A model generated the notes under the pieces. It searched no databases. It had not been told where the DNA came from and saw only the letters and a list, made by a program, of their open reading frames with translations. Both the position numbers and the translations under genes were made by a program. From Phytopythium helicoides (taxonomy: Eukaryota > Oomycota > Peronosporomycetes > Pythiales > Pythiaceae), in NCBI GenBank assembly GCA_024867545.1, contig JANFNE010000017.1, forward strand, positions 397,001 through 461,000: 64,000 nt of DNA. Reading direction: 5' to 3'. Positions 52,501-63,091 of the stretch are shown here, in pieces; position 1 is the stretch's first letter, and each line of letters begins with the position of its first letter.

Positions 52501-55500
52501 CTTCGAAACGCGCCAGTCGCAGCTAGAAGTGCAATCAAGATGAAAACAGGGCCGCAAACACTTGCAAAGGTACGCATCCGCTGTCGTCTGAAGATGAGAG
52601 TGAGTCGCTCGAGAGACAACGTTCCAACTTGCGATGCTATACTCGCGATTGCTGATGCGGTAGCTTCAAAAGAGCTAATCTGACCACTGTTGCGCGTCAT
52701 TGACGCTGCCTGGGGCTCGATATCTATCGTGAAACTTGATTTCCTGCGGAGTCTCCGTGTGGTAACATTCGCAACGAGATCTCATCTACGACCTTTGCCA
52801 CCGCATCATCCAGAGTAGCCAAAGACAATGAATACGCCGTTGCTCCAAAAACAGTTGCATACTGCGTCTCCAGTTGCTGAAACAATGCTGGGAACGCACT
52901 ACTGTGCTTCATCGGAATGCAAACATCGAAAACAGTGGCTGAGTTAGCAGTAACCTGAATGGTACCTGCGTCAGGGTCACAACATGTAGATAGGATGAGC
53001 TGCATGACACGATCGTTCTGAAAACTCGGCGTCTTGGCGAATGATAGTGAGTAGCCAGCCTGGAATCGTAGCTTTAACTGTTCTGGTGAGCCAACGATCG
53101 TCGCCTTGCCGCCCACTAGAACTGAAATCTCATCCCCAAGTGCCTCCGCTTCCTCTACATCGCTTGTGGAGATCACCAGCCCAAGTTTTCGTCTCCGATC
53201 AGAAAGTCTGCCGCCTTCAGTTGGATACGCGATAGCTCGAAGAATATTCCATGCTCGTCGACGGCGAAAAGGATCCATCCCAACTGTCGGTTCATCAAGA
53301 AACACGAATCGAACTTGGCTCTCACTGTCCGCATCGTCTACTGAGAGTTCAGAATTGTCTAGTTCACACGTGAGGAGAGCCATGGCCAGTGATAGCGATC
53401 GCCGAGCACCAGAAGTCAGGTACTTCGCTTTGGTATCGCTCAAATGGAGTAGCTCAAACTGACGGAGCTGCCGATCGACAGCGCGGCGCAAGACGAGAAC
53501 TCGGTTGTTTCCTGTCCCTTCTGCGAATGATGGCACGAGGTCTGCAGAAAGCTCGAGATGGTCCAAAACAGTAAGTTCTGGAAAGAGAGCGTCATCTTGA
53601 AAGCAAAAACTCAGCGCGTTTCGATGGGTCGCGACATACTCTTTCCAAGACACGTCGCCATGACTTAGAGTCATCGCACCTGAGCTCATAGGTAGGCACA
53701 GCGACAATACTGACATCAAGGTAGATTTCCCAGAGTCACGAGGTCCGAGAACACACGAGATTTTGCCCGTAGAAAATCGCAGGTTGACTCCGTCCAGCAC
53801 AGTTTTCTCGCCACCATGTCGTGAAGTTACACCTACTGAAACCCGATGAAGATACAGTGCTCGCGGGTTGGATTTTGGCTCGAGCTGTGGTAGCCGAAGC
53901 TCGCTACCATCACCACATTTCAGTGATGGCTCATCAAGCAAATGAAGAAATCGCGCACCACTTTGCATCCGTGCAGTTGATGTTGCGAGTGACGAAGCAA
54001 GCGGAGATGTCGATAGAAGTGGGCTTCTGATCGCTTTACTCTCCGGGGATTCATCCTGCGCACCTTTGGTTCCTTCATCAACGCTGAGCACTCCATCCGC
54101 GGGTCCGTATGCGGCCATAACCACTGATCCCGGAACGGTTACTGGGCCGTCAGCGTCATTTCCGCTCTTATCGTTGCTTTGACTAGGCGTTGCCGCCAGA
54201 GACCCGAGACGGCCGAATAGCCTTGATACAGCGTATCCAGAACGATGGTAAAATCGGGAAGTACCATTTAGCTGCAGGTCGCTCGAGGAGTCTAGCCGAT
54301 GAGCTATCACCATCGTCTTTTGCGGTGATACGTTGAAGTATAGGCCTACAAGCGTGTACAGAACGCAGTCGATAGCCAAGAAAGTTAGGCTTTCACTTAG
54401 TGACACCCCACCCCACGGTTCATCGACGTTTTCCCAAGAAATGCCTCGCTCCATACTTTCTGCCGCAAGAAGTGCTCGAATGCCCCTCGCTGCTGCCAGT
54501 GGAGAAAGGAGGTTGGCCAACGCAGATGACGACGGCGATAGGTGTTCCAGGAAGCGTTGGTCGAGGAAGAGCAGCAGAGTCAGCACGAGAACACTGATGT
54601 AAACTCCGGCTTGAGAGCTAGAAGTGCAGGAGCTGATGAAAAACGCGTAGCACCATAAGCTCCAAGCGTATAGCGCCAGGAGACACAGCACAAGCAACGC
54701 ATTGCTGTGCCAGAAAAATGTTGAATGAGCTTGCGACGATGAGCTGAAGCAAAGCACTGAGGAAAAGCAGCAAGCCGTGGGCCAAAAACCACGAGAAGAT
54801 CACATGGCGGTCATGCACTCCACGCGTTCGAAGAAACGACCTAGTCCGAGCATCACTCTCACTGGCGTAGGTTGTGATCATCGTAGCCACTGGATACAAA
54901 TATGAACCTGTAAGCGCCAATGGGAACAGTTGGCGACTGCGATCGTAGAACACCGAAGCATCAAGCTGCGATACTGGCATCGCAATTAATCTTGATCCTG
55001 AGAGTGGCTGAGGTAGAACTCGCATTGGCGCAAGCAGTGCCTCCTTGGTCGTGTTTGTAAGCGCAACCGTGACCCCAGTCATGTTGGCACTCCCACCTGC
55101 TGTCGCGTTTCCGGAGACCAACGAGAATGCGAGCTGCCAACTAGAGTTGAGTTTGATATCATTCCCAAGAACTCCAAGTAGCTGGTCATCAACACTTTCA
55201 ATCGTCGCATCATCGACTACTGAGCCACTTTGTGCGCACACGATCGAGTCAATTGAGGATTCATTCTCCCCAGCTGTTGCCAACGAGCCTAAAGTTGAAT
55301 TCCATGCTGGTCGACAGTTGACAAAGCGTGCAACTAATGATTGCAGCGTCAGGAACCCTTCGTGAGCGTACGTCTTGAACTCTTGCGCCTTAATTTGATG
55401 ATCGCGCAACGGGTCCCACAACTGCTCTTTGTCCTGGCCATCGTCCGATGAGGTGCCAACAGTGTTTCCCGCCGCAGTGCTCAGACGAATCGAATACTCT

Positions 55501-56330
55501 ATTGGCGTCGGGATCACGCCAAAGAGCTGCGTGTCTGCGGGGAACTTGTGGAAAACAATAGCTGCGTGGATGGTCGCATTGTACTTGCGTTGACGCCGTA
55601 GTGGTCGCTGCGCACGTACGCTTCGAGCTCTTCCTCGCTGTCAAAGAAAGTCACGACGTCTTGAATACCTGGGATGGTCATCTCGACCTCAACATCGGTA
55701 GAGTTCTCACTATCGCTGGTCTCCCACACGGACTGTAGCACCAATGGCGGGTGCCACGCAGCCAGCGCCGGCAGCAAGTACTCTCTGGTGAACGGCACGT
55801 CCGGCACGATGGCAATCCTGTGCGGAGCAATCCACCCTCCGCAGCTCTCTGCGAGCGCAGTCTCCGACGAAGCGTTGTTGCTCACCCACCCCCGCACGAG
55901 CATATCGAAGCCACACTGGGTCACATCCACGCCCATCCTGCGCGAGCCAGCGTCTGCGTCCTCAATCGCGCGCTGCACCAGCGACACGAGCAGCCCCGGC
56001 ATGGTCGTCTCGAACGCGATGAACGCCGGCTCGCTCCGGTCGGTCGGTGGACGCGAAGAGGCTCATGGGGCGCGCCTCCAGCTCCACCGCGCCGAAGATG
56101 CTGTCCAGCAGCCCGCCGTCGCCTCCGTCCAGCGCGGCGGTCGACGGCGGCCCGAGGCGCGCGGAGCTCCAGCCGTTGGGCACGTCCCGGCGCGAGGCCA
56201 GCGAGCGCCAGACGCCCAGCGCCAGCAGCGCCGCGACCGGCAGCAGCAGCTGCAGCGCCGTGGCGAGCGCGCGCCGGCGCCGAACGAGCAGCCGCCAGTT
56301 GCGGCGCAGCAGCGCGCGCGCGGCGGCCAT
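49532..56330 (-). CDS. ABCA-type full-length ABC transporter with degenerate ATP sites
   Basis: About 2,250 codons, with single-base shifts near 56040, 55530, 54700, 52728, 51570 and 50692. Layout TM-NBD-TM-NBD with a large first extracytoplasmic loop after an N-terminal helix (LATALQLLLPVAALLALGVW), as in the lipid-transporting ABCA subfamily. NBD1: Walker A GPRDSGKST, Q-loop SFCFQDDALFPELT, signature LTSGARRSLSLA, Walker B FVFLDEPTVGMDP, H-loop position Ser in VISTSDVEEAEAL. NBD2: GAPDSGKST (once one missing A is allowed for), SPARDDFL in place of the Q-loop, LLPGERRRLCLSLALL for the signature, VLLLDEPTLGLE, and Ser again for the H-loop His (VATSSLDECQAL). Membrane helices cluster around 54,600-54,900 and 51,300-51,800. 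Lipid substrate inferred from the subfamily only. Confidence 0.85.
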
Positions 56331-56716
56331 GGCGAGTCGCGGAGTGGTCGGCAGCGCCGCATCATCGGCTTTGGATCTGTTATCCGCCCGTTGGATGGCG
56401 TGATGGGCGAAAGGCGCTGGAACTGGAGAAAGGGGAGGACGTTAAGCTTGATTTTTGTATGTGGGAGGGAGTTCCAGAGTCAGGTGGGGACGAGAGAGGC
56501 GAGTCTGGAGTTTGGGTTGTTCGTGATCATATACTTGAACCCAGTATGGTGGGTGAAAGGTGGGATACTGGAGGTTTGGGATTGACAAATGAGATGGGTT
56601 CAGGGGGTACTAATGATTCGTCCATACGATTTTCAAGTCTAGAGTTGAACCTACGAGTGGCAAGTGACTGGCCCACTTCAACTTTGCGCAATGCTCATCA
56701 AAAATGACACACCGCA
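56331..56716. other. ABCA promoter side / KATNAL2 3' flank
   Basis: 385 bp between two minus-strand genes. Purine-rich plus strand (GGGAGGGAG, GGTGGGG). Nothing coding was recognised; it presumably holds the ABCA promoter. Confidence 0.45.
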
Positions 56717-58452
56717 TCATGTCGAGCCGAACCTGACCTGCCACTGCTGGTACTTCTTGAGCACTTGCTGCGTGGATGGCCGCGTCTTGTCGAGGGCGGC
56801 GAGCAAAGTCCAAGGGTTGCACGTGCCCGAGCAGCTCCATCCACCCCTCGGTCGTGTCTGCCTGGTTGCTGGAGCGAAAAGCGGCAGCACAACCGCTGTC
56901 TGCGGACTCCAGCTTTTCCATCAATCGTCGGACCGGGGCCATGCACGCCTCCTTCGCGACCAGTTTGATATCAGCGCCCGAGTAACCCTCTGTCTTTATC
57001 ACAGCATCGTCGAAAGGGAAATCAGCTGGGGTGTACGGAGCCAACAATGACGAAAAGAGCGACCGACGAGCTTCTGGTGAGGGTAAGTCGACGAGCACAC
57101 GCTTTTCGAGTCGTCGCAGCATGGCTGCATCCAAGTCCCACGGCAGGTTACTTGCGGCAAGCACAAACACGACGTCGTTTGTGCGCGATAGCCCATCCAT
57201 CTGGATAAGCAGCTCTGTCTTCATCCTGCGACTTGCCTCGTGCTCTTGCCCGCCACCTCCACTGTCGCGTTGCCCCATGATCGAATCTATCTCGTCGAGG
57301 AATATTGTGGATGGCGCGTGGTATCTCGCAAGCTCAAATAGGATACGGATGAGCTTCTCGGAATCTCCTCGATATTTGCTCACAATGGAAGATGCAGAAA
57401 TGTTGAAAAATGTGGTGCGGCACTCGGTGGCGACGGCTTTGGCCAGCATCGTCTTGCCGTTTCCGGGCGGACCGTATAGAAGAATTCCAGTCCATGGTGA
57501 CAGCAAGCCCTGAAAGAGCATTGGGTACTTGAGGGGCATCACAACAGCTTCCTTTAACAGCCGCTTGGTTTCTAGCAACCCAATTACATCGTCCCACCGC
57601 ACGTTGGGGTTCTTCTGAAAGATTTCGCGCGTGATCATCTCTGCGAGCGGTTTTAGCTCAGAATCGCTCATGAAATGTGGCAGTGGCTTCAAAAGTCTCT
57701 CCTCGACAGTCTCTTCTGGTTGGTCATCTGGTGATGATCGCTTGTTGTTGGCACTGGCAGGTGCACCGCTGCGATTTGGTTTGCCATAAACTTGTGAGGG
57801 TTTCTGCCCTATCAACCCGAGATCCATCGCAGTTGGAGAGTCATCCTCAGGTACCGTTGTTGCCTGCGCCTTACCGGCTTTGGGACCGGTGGAGGGGATA
57901 CCACTACTACTGTTGTTGCTGATTGCCTTCATTGCAATGTTGTTTTCAACACGAGCTTCTACTGGCATATTGGGCGACGAGTAATCATTCCGCCGTGCTC
58001 TCCTCTCGGCGGCAGCAGCCTTCTTATCGTTTGCACCTTTGGATCGATCTTGCTCATCTGGCGATACTCTCCGCACAAGTTTGGGTGGCTTGCCGAACTT
58101 GAACTCCTGGAATTCCTCGTACTCCTGGGCATTTCCATATCAGTGCTTCTCCCCTACCATCATTCAGCAATTTGCACACCTGGATGATGCGGAGAGATCG
58201 ATGTTCTCGACAACGTCAAACTTGGAGATCGCAACACCTGCCTCTTGCTGCAGCCGCTCCGCCGTTTGCGAGTACCCATGCTCGACGCAATGGTGTAACA
58301 TGAGGATGAGGACATTTCGTTTTCGCTCAATCAGCCGCTTTTCCTCCTGCTCAAACAATGATCAGCATGGCGCCACAGAACCAGCGATCAGCGATGATAC
58401 ATACTGCCAGTCGACTCTCGTTCTGCGCTTTGAGCTGCATCAATGAGCTCAT
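56717..58452 (-). CDS. Katanin p60-like AAA ATPase (KATNAL2 type) with LisH
   Basis: Microtubule-severing AAA ATPase family; KATNAL2 acts on cilia, flagella and centrioles. Exon 1 is [16 protein letters not shown]; exon 2 has a LisH motif ([20 protein letters not shown], then RLQQEAG). Exon 3 starts [19 protein letters not shown], then a low-complexity linker. The AAA core has Walker [20 protein letters not shown], pore loop [19 protein letters not shown], Walker [17 protein letters not shown], and arginine finger [20 protein letters not shown]. The true C-terminus, [20 protein letters not shown] then QWQ, lies one frame over after a shift near 56830 and ends at 56717. The phase at the exon 2/3 junction also does not fit, so another base may be wrong near 58150. 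Upstream of the LC8 gene in the opposite direction. Confidence 0.9.
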
Positions 58453-58681
58453 TGTCGCTGATTGAGAGGGGATCTCCTGGTTATTGCTGTGAGTTTTTTA
58501 CTCACACTGCTTGCCGTTTTGTGCGAGCGTTGCATAAATCAAAATAGGTTGATGAAGAATCCTGGTGCTTCGAGAGCTCCGAGCGACTCTTGCAATGAGA
58601 TGGCGACTGTTTGGATCCTCAAGAGCGAGCAATCAGCAAGGGGAAGCCACTCGACAAGTCGCCAAACTTGATCTTCATCAG

Positions 58682-58693
58682 GTCATTTTCACT
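58682..58693 (+). promoter_or_regulatory. Initiator-like TCATTTTCACT before LC8 gene
   Basis: GGTCATTTTCACTCTACC lies about 20 bases before the ATG and resembles TCATTYYNCA. It would give a very short leader, which is known for oomycete genes. Confidence 0.4.
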
Positions 58694-58704
58694 CTACCAA
58701 AGTA

Positions 58705-59040
58705 ATGCCAGAGCCATCTGGAGCTGCGAGCGCTGGCGCTGAGCTTTCCGAGGCCGAATACCGCAAGATCTCGTCGCGGCCGCACCTCAAACACAACGAC
58801 ATGACGGCCGAGGTGTGCGCCGAGACGATTGAGATCATCACCATGGCGTGCGACAAGCATGTGCCAGTCAAGAACTACGAGGCAGCGGCGCAGCTCATCA
58901 AGCAGGGGATGGACAAGAAGTTCGGCTCGTCGTGGCACTGCTTCATTGGCGAGGGCTACGGCTTCGACGTGAGCTATCAGCAGCGCCATATGCTGTACCT
59001 GTACGTGGGGGAGATCGGCGTGCTCGTCTACAAGTGCTAG
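58705..59040 (+). CDS. Dynein light chain LC8/DYNLL type
   Basis: 111 residues, one exon. Homodimeric hub protein of cytoplasmic and axonemal dyneins. Conserved body: VCAETIEIITMACDKHV, NYEAAAQLIKQGMDKKFGSS, WHCFIGEGYGFDVSYQ and LYLYVGEIGVLVYKC. The ligand-binding strand normally reads FGxxFVTHE; here it is HCFIGEGYGFDV, so this is a divergent LC8-like chain, possibly an axonemal paralogue. The first 20 residues are Ala/Ser/Glu-rich and not conserved. Frame intact. It faces away from KATNAL2, with about 250 bp between the starts. Confidence 0.9.
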   Translation: MPEPSGAASAGAELSEAEYRKISSRPHLKHNDMTAEVCAETIEIITMACDKHVPVKNYEAAAQLIKQGMDKKFGSSWHCFIGEGYGFDVSYQQRHMLYLYVGEIGVLVYKC

Positions 59041-59185
59041 CCGTCGCTCAGTATTTTCTCTTGGGATAACGACACCTCTTGCTTCCGACGTGCTTGAATG
59101 CCGGGTGTTGCCTGCTCATCCTGCTCGCTTGGTTGACTATCTGACTATCTCTTACTATACACGCTCGTCGCGATCTTGAGCTTCA

Positions 59186-59626
59186 CTATGTGGCCTTGAC
59201 GGTGCCGTACGCCCTGTCCTTCGTGCCACTCGGGAGCTCCAGCTTCTGCTCCTTCTTGATCTCGATCTCGGGGCTGTGGCGCGCGTCCAACGCCTTCATC
59301 GCCAGCACGAACGCTTCGCTCGCGTGCTCGGGGTGCAGCAGGTTGAAGCGCTTGTCGAACGCCGTCCTCGCGTCGCCCGCGCCTGTTTCCGACCGACTGG
59401 ACGCGCTCCTCCGCCTCGAGCGTACGCAGAGCGCGAGCAGCGAGGCCAGCAAGACGCCGCCGTAGCACGCGCCGCCAAGTAGACAGTTGCGCTCCGCGCT
59501 GGCCGCGTCCACGCGCAGCCCGTGCACAAAACGCGGCTGGAGGCGCAGCATCAGCGCGAACAGCGGCAGCAGCATCGAGCCGGCCGTGGACAGCGCCAGC
59601 GCGGCGTGCAGCCAGCCGTCGCCCAT
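59186..59626 (-). CDS. Small membrane protein, unknown
   Basis: 146 residues from MGDGWLHAALAL. Two membrane helices: LSTAGSMLLPLFALMLRL near the start and LLGGACYGGVLLASLLALCV in the middle, followed by a basic stretch (RSRRRSASSR) and a soluble tail (HPEHASEAFVLAMKALDARH). An in-frame ATG at 59782 would add 52 residues, but that part is translated promoter repeat (TLIGQN twice, from CCAAT-box sequence), so I prefer the internal ATG. No family recognised. Confidence 0.6.
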   Translation of the reverse strand: MGDGWLHAALALSTAGSMLLPLFALMLRLQPRFVHGLRVDAASAERNCLLGGACYGGVLLASLLALCVRSRRRSASSRSETGAGDARTAFDKRFNLLHPEHASEAFVLAMKALDARHSPEIEIKKEQKLELPSGTKDRAYGTVKAT

Positions 59627-59711
59627 GCTCGTCCTTTCTCGAGCCTTTCCGTTGTGGCGAGCTTGCCTCGCTTGTGCACCCAGAGGTAAATTGGTGAATG
59701 ATATATTTTGG

Positions 59712-59746
59712 CCAATGAGAGTTGTCTCAGATGGATTTTGACCAAT
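59712..59746 (-). promoter_or_regulatory. Two CCAAT boxes upstream of the small membrane protein
   Basis: GGCCAATGAG at 59711-59720 and GACCAATCAA at 59740-59749 are spaced 30 bases apart, about 85-120 bases before the chosen ATG. On the minus strand they read ATTGG. Their pairing suggests promoter use; unproven. Confidence 0.45.
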
Positions 59747-59809
59747 CAACGTGGGGTAAGAATGAGTTGACACGCACTTCAACTTATGATGATCTACTTT
59801 AGGGGTGCG

Positions 59810-61585
59810 CTACAGCACCGACTTGCCCTCGGGCGCTGGTGGAGGAGGCGCGCGGTGGTCGCGGAAGCTCTTGAGCTCTGCCAGACGCACGAACCGGTGG
59901 TAGATCAGCGGGTGCAGCTGGCTCAATCGCCCAGGGCTCTCGGCGAAGCACACGAACAGCGTCTTGATGACCGCGGCGATCACCTGCGTCGCGATCGACA
60001 GCGTCGTGTAGCACAGCGTAAAACTCGCCAGTGCGAAGAAAACCGTGTGCTTGGTACCCGTCGCGAACGCCGAGACGGTCAGCGCGCACATAATACTCGC
60101 CCAGCCGTTGCCACCCAGCAGAAGGATGCGGCTCGTGAGATCATCATCCACAATCGCCTCGACGCCGTGAGTTTCTATGAGAGCCCAAGTGTCGTGCGCA
60201 GCCACGTAAAACGGCGTCCCGTATCCAGCGATGTGCGCAAACGAGTACTTGTGGTACGTGCGGATGAACCTATCCGCTTGTTCGGATCGCAGCGACAAGA
60301 AGCGCCGAGAGAGCACCGACTCGTCGCGGCGAGCCCAACGCAACACATTCCAGACGAGGTGAGCAAGCGGACACAACAGCGAGCCGACGCAGATGGAGCC
60401 GAAGGACGTAGTCAGTGCCCGGCGCAAATAATGCAGCACGACTCGGCGGTCCATCTTGAAGCGAAAGCTGCTGCCGCCGCCAGACTCCTCGTCTACGGCA
60501 GCGCCATTCTCGGCCATCATTGCTTCACGGACTGGCGGCGACAACTCGGAGGAGTCGTCACGGTAATACCATAGCATTGTGGCGCCCGAGACGACAATCG
60601 TCAAAATGTTCTTGAACACGTTCGAAGTCCAGTAGAAGTGGAAGTACACGACCATCATAGAAAGCGACCACGGCGACACTCCACCTTGCGCAGCGACGTA
60701 CGCGATCGGTAGTGCAGACCCAGCTTGCCCAAATCGTGTAGAACGCGCAGCATGGCAGAAGTGACGTAGCCCTAGTGCAGGGTGCATCACCAAGAATTCG
60801 CTCACCAGCTCGAAAAAGACAGCGACGAAATCAAATCCGTTGCGGACCTTGAAGGACCAAGCGAACTCCAGTGCTGCAAGTGCACACACGAAAATCGCCA
60901 GCAGCTGGGCGTCGCTGTTGTCGAGCAGAAATAACTCAACCGCGAGAATCGTCATGCCGGTAATGGAGAAGACGCACGACGCCTGCACGTATCGCATCTT
61001 GGAGTTGAAGATGAACAGCAGCAGCCAGCCGAGCGCGAAGAGCACGTTGATCACGCACAGTGAGCGCAGCTTGATGCCCACGTCCAAGACGGACAGCGCC
61101 TCCGCCGGGTCGAACGAGTCGTCCTGCGAGTCAACGTCGTCGCGCTGCTGCCTGCTCGCCTCACTCCCCGCGTTAATCCCGCTGACGACGCTCTCCCTGT
61201 CGCTCATATAGACGGCCGTCTCGCCCATGGAGCGCGCACTGCTCGTGGCCGCCAGCACCAGCAGCAGGTGCAGCGCGTAAAGCACCGTGAAGGGCACGTC
61301 CCGGAAGGTCAGCGGCGCGTGCAGCGAGGGCAGCGGGCGCTCGCCGCTGGCGCTGTCCGTCATGGACAGCGGGATGAGGTTGGCCTTGTCGTCGAGCGAG
61401 TCGAGGCTGCTGGCGGCGGGCGACAGCGCCAGGTCCTCCATCTCGCCCACGTCGTCCTCGCTCGCCGGCCGGTCGTTCGCGTTGTCGATGTCGATGCTCA
61501 AGGGGCGCATCTTGGGCGGTGCCTCGCTCGCCTCCATGGCTGGCGCAGGTGCTTGCGGGGCTTCCGGTCGCGCTGTCAGCGCCAC
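59810..61585 (-). CDS. Choline transporter-like protein (CTL/SLC44/Pns1 family)
   Basis: 591 residues, one exon, intact. Acidic and Ser-rich cytosolic N-terminus of about 95 residues (DIDNANDRPASEDDVGEMED), then about ten membrane helices: VPFTVLYALHLLLVLAATSS, LCVINVLFALGWLLLFIF, ITGMTILAVELFLL and others. CTL landmarks are present: FHFYWTSNVFKNILTIVVSG followed by ATMLWYY, then TTSFGSICVGSLLCPLAHLV, and HDTWALIETHGVEAIVDDDL before the last helices. The family includes choline/ethanolamine transporters and yeast Pns1, whose substrate is unsettled, so transport of choline is only inferred. Plasma-membrane location likely. Start at the first ATG; a later Met (MEASEAPPK) is possible. Confidence 0.85.
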   Translation of the reverse strand: MALTARPEAPQAPAPAMEASEAPPKMRPLSIDIDNANDRPASEDDVGEMEDLALSPAASSLDSLDDKANLIPLSMTDSASGERPLPSLHAPLTFRDVPFTVLYALHLLLVLAATSSARSMGETAVYMSDRESVVSGINAGSEASRQQRDDVDSQDDSFDPAEALSVLDVGIKLRSLCVINVLFALGWLLLFIFNSKMRYVQASCVFSITGMTILAVELFLLDNSDAQLLAIFVCALAALEFAWSFKVRNGFDFVAVFFELVSEFLVMHPALGLRHFCHAARSTRFGQAGSALPIAYVAAQGGVSPWSLSMMVVYFHFYWTSNVFKNILTIVVSGATMLWYYRDDSSELSPPVREAMMAENGAAVDEESGGGSSFRFKMDRRVVLHYLRRALTTSFGSICVGSLLCPLAHLVWNVLRWARRDESVLSRRFLSLRSEQADRFIRTYHKYSFAHIAGYGTPFYVAAHDTWALIETHGVEAIVDDDLTSRILLLGGNGWASIMCALTVSAFATGTKHTVFFALASFTLCYTTLSIATQVIAAVIKTLFVCFAESPGRLSQLHPLIYHRFVRLAELKSFRDHRAPPPPAPEGKSVL

Positions 61586-62114
61586 GAGGCCCAGGAATAG
61601 CCGCCACCTCGGCGCTTCTTCCTCGTCCTCGGCAAGCTGCCTGTCAAAGTAACTTCCCCGCTCGCTGAATATATTGTACTGATACGTGTTATCCCATCAT
61701 TGCCGCGTGCCTCGCCTTTTGAACCGCACGGCGACTGAAAGCCCGCCACGTACCGAACTTCGCCAGCTGATTTACCTACTAAATCAATAGGTCAACGATC
61801 GATTTGCATGCTGGGATGCTAGACCCGTGTAATGCATTAAGAAAAGTCGACGGGCCTCTCCCGTCGCTTTGTCGTCCGTCGCTAAGAAAGCCCCAGGTTG
61901 ACTCGGACTCAGTATGCAGAGTATCTATCCAGCGGCGTCGGAAACGGTGCTCGCCGCCCCCACCAGCGCCGCCTGCCCCGCCCTCCCGGCGCTGCCCCCG
62001 CCGCCTGCTGCCCCCCAGACGCGCGCTTAGTAGCGAGAACGCGAGCCGACGCCCAGCGCGCTCCCATCCCGACCTCTCCGGCGTGAATCCGCGCGCTGCA
62101 GCCCTCGCCCCGCC
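61586..62114. promoter_or_regulatory. Divergent intergenic region CTL / ARL2BP-like
   Basis: About 530 bp between outward-facing starts. The right part (61960-62100) is Pro/Arg-coding by composition (CCGCC-rich) and open in one frame, but has no conserved sequence. No clear initiator seen. Confidence 0.4.
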
Positions 62115-62353
62115 ATGGCGTCGCATTTTGACGCCATCGAGCTCATCACACGCTACGAGACGCCGCTCATCAAGGACATGGAGCCCACGGACGACGTGCT
62201 CGAGTGGGTCGCGGCCTACGTCGGCAGCGACGCCTTCCAGGACAAGATCACCGACTACTGCGCCGGCAACGCCGACAAGTTCACCATCCTGCTGACCAAG
62301 GGCGGGCCTTCGGCCGCCGACCTGGACGCCGTAGAGGGGTGCGTGCTCGCGTT

Positions 62354-62386
<33 letters not shown>

Positions 62387-62907
62387 CTGTCTGTCTGTTC
62401 GTCTGCATGATATGCTGATCGTCCGCCTGTCCATTGTCCGCCCCATCTATTGATCGCAGCACCTGGAAGCAACTGCACGAGGAGTTCATCGACACGGCCA
62501 ACGGCTACATCGAGGCCTTCCTCGTCGAGCACGGGTTCACCATGGCGCAGTACGAGAAGCGCTGCGACGAGGAGATGGCGCTCTCGGAGGAGCGCCAGCG
62601 GCACACGCGCCTCTCGTTCTTTGTGCAGATCATCATGGCGTGCTGCGAGTACGAGCAGTTCCTCAACCTCATGCGGCGTGTAGCCGACCCCGAGTACAGC
62701 GACAAGAAGGAGCTGCAGTACGAGGCCGAGTCCATCTTGTGCGAGGCCAACAGCGCGGACGAGGCCGCCGCGGGTGAGCAGGACGCGGCGCTGCGCGCCA
62801 AGAAGGCGGCCTCCGCGCAGGAGTTCCTAGATTTTTTCCAGGCGAACCCCGAGGTGTCGCTCGACGAACTCACTCTCGAGTTCCAGAAGCGCATGGAGAT
62901 CAGCTGA
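62115..62907 (+). CDS. BART-domain protein (ARL2BP/CFAP36-like)
   Basis: Two exons. Exon 1 (62115-62338): MASHFDAIELITRYETPLIK, then VLEWVAAYVGSDAFQDKITD and YCAGNADKF. A 121-base intron (62339-62459) contains a (CT)n run. Exon 2: TWKQLHEEFIDTANGYIEAF, EHGFTMAQYEKRCDEEM, FVQIIMACCEYEQFLNLM, then an Ala/Glu-rich helix and a final FQANPEVSLDELTLEFQKRM. The all-helical first two-thirds match the BART domain that binds ARL2/ARL3 GTPases. The tail makes it closer to CFAP36, a ciliary/flagellar protein, than to the short ARL2BP. A flagellar role fits the dynein and katanin genes nearby but is inferred. Intact frame, about 224 residues. Confidence 0.8.
62359..62384. repeat. (CT)n microsatellite in intron
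   Basis: CT dinucleotide run of about 26 bases inside the only intron of the BART-domain gene. Confidence 0.85.
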
Positions 62908-62971
62908 GGTGCCCCCCGAGTCGAAGTACAGTATTTCAAGTAGCGTGACGTGTCTGCTCGTCTTCCGCCCC

Positions 62972-62990
62972 CTCTTTTTTTTTTTTTTAT
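62972..62990. repeat. T homopolymer run
   Basis: About 18 T residues in the 3' flank of the BART-domain gene; homopolymer length here is likely unreliable. Confidence 0.7.
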
Positions 62991-63091
62991 GCGCTGTTCG
63001 CGGCTGAAGCGAGCGCGAGTGCATGTTTCAGAGAAATAGAACTCGGGATTGGGCGCTTGTTGGCAAACATGTATCTGTTGAACTACCTCTC

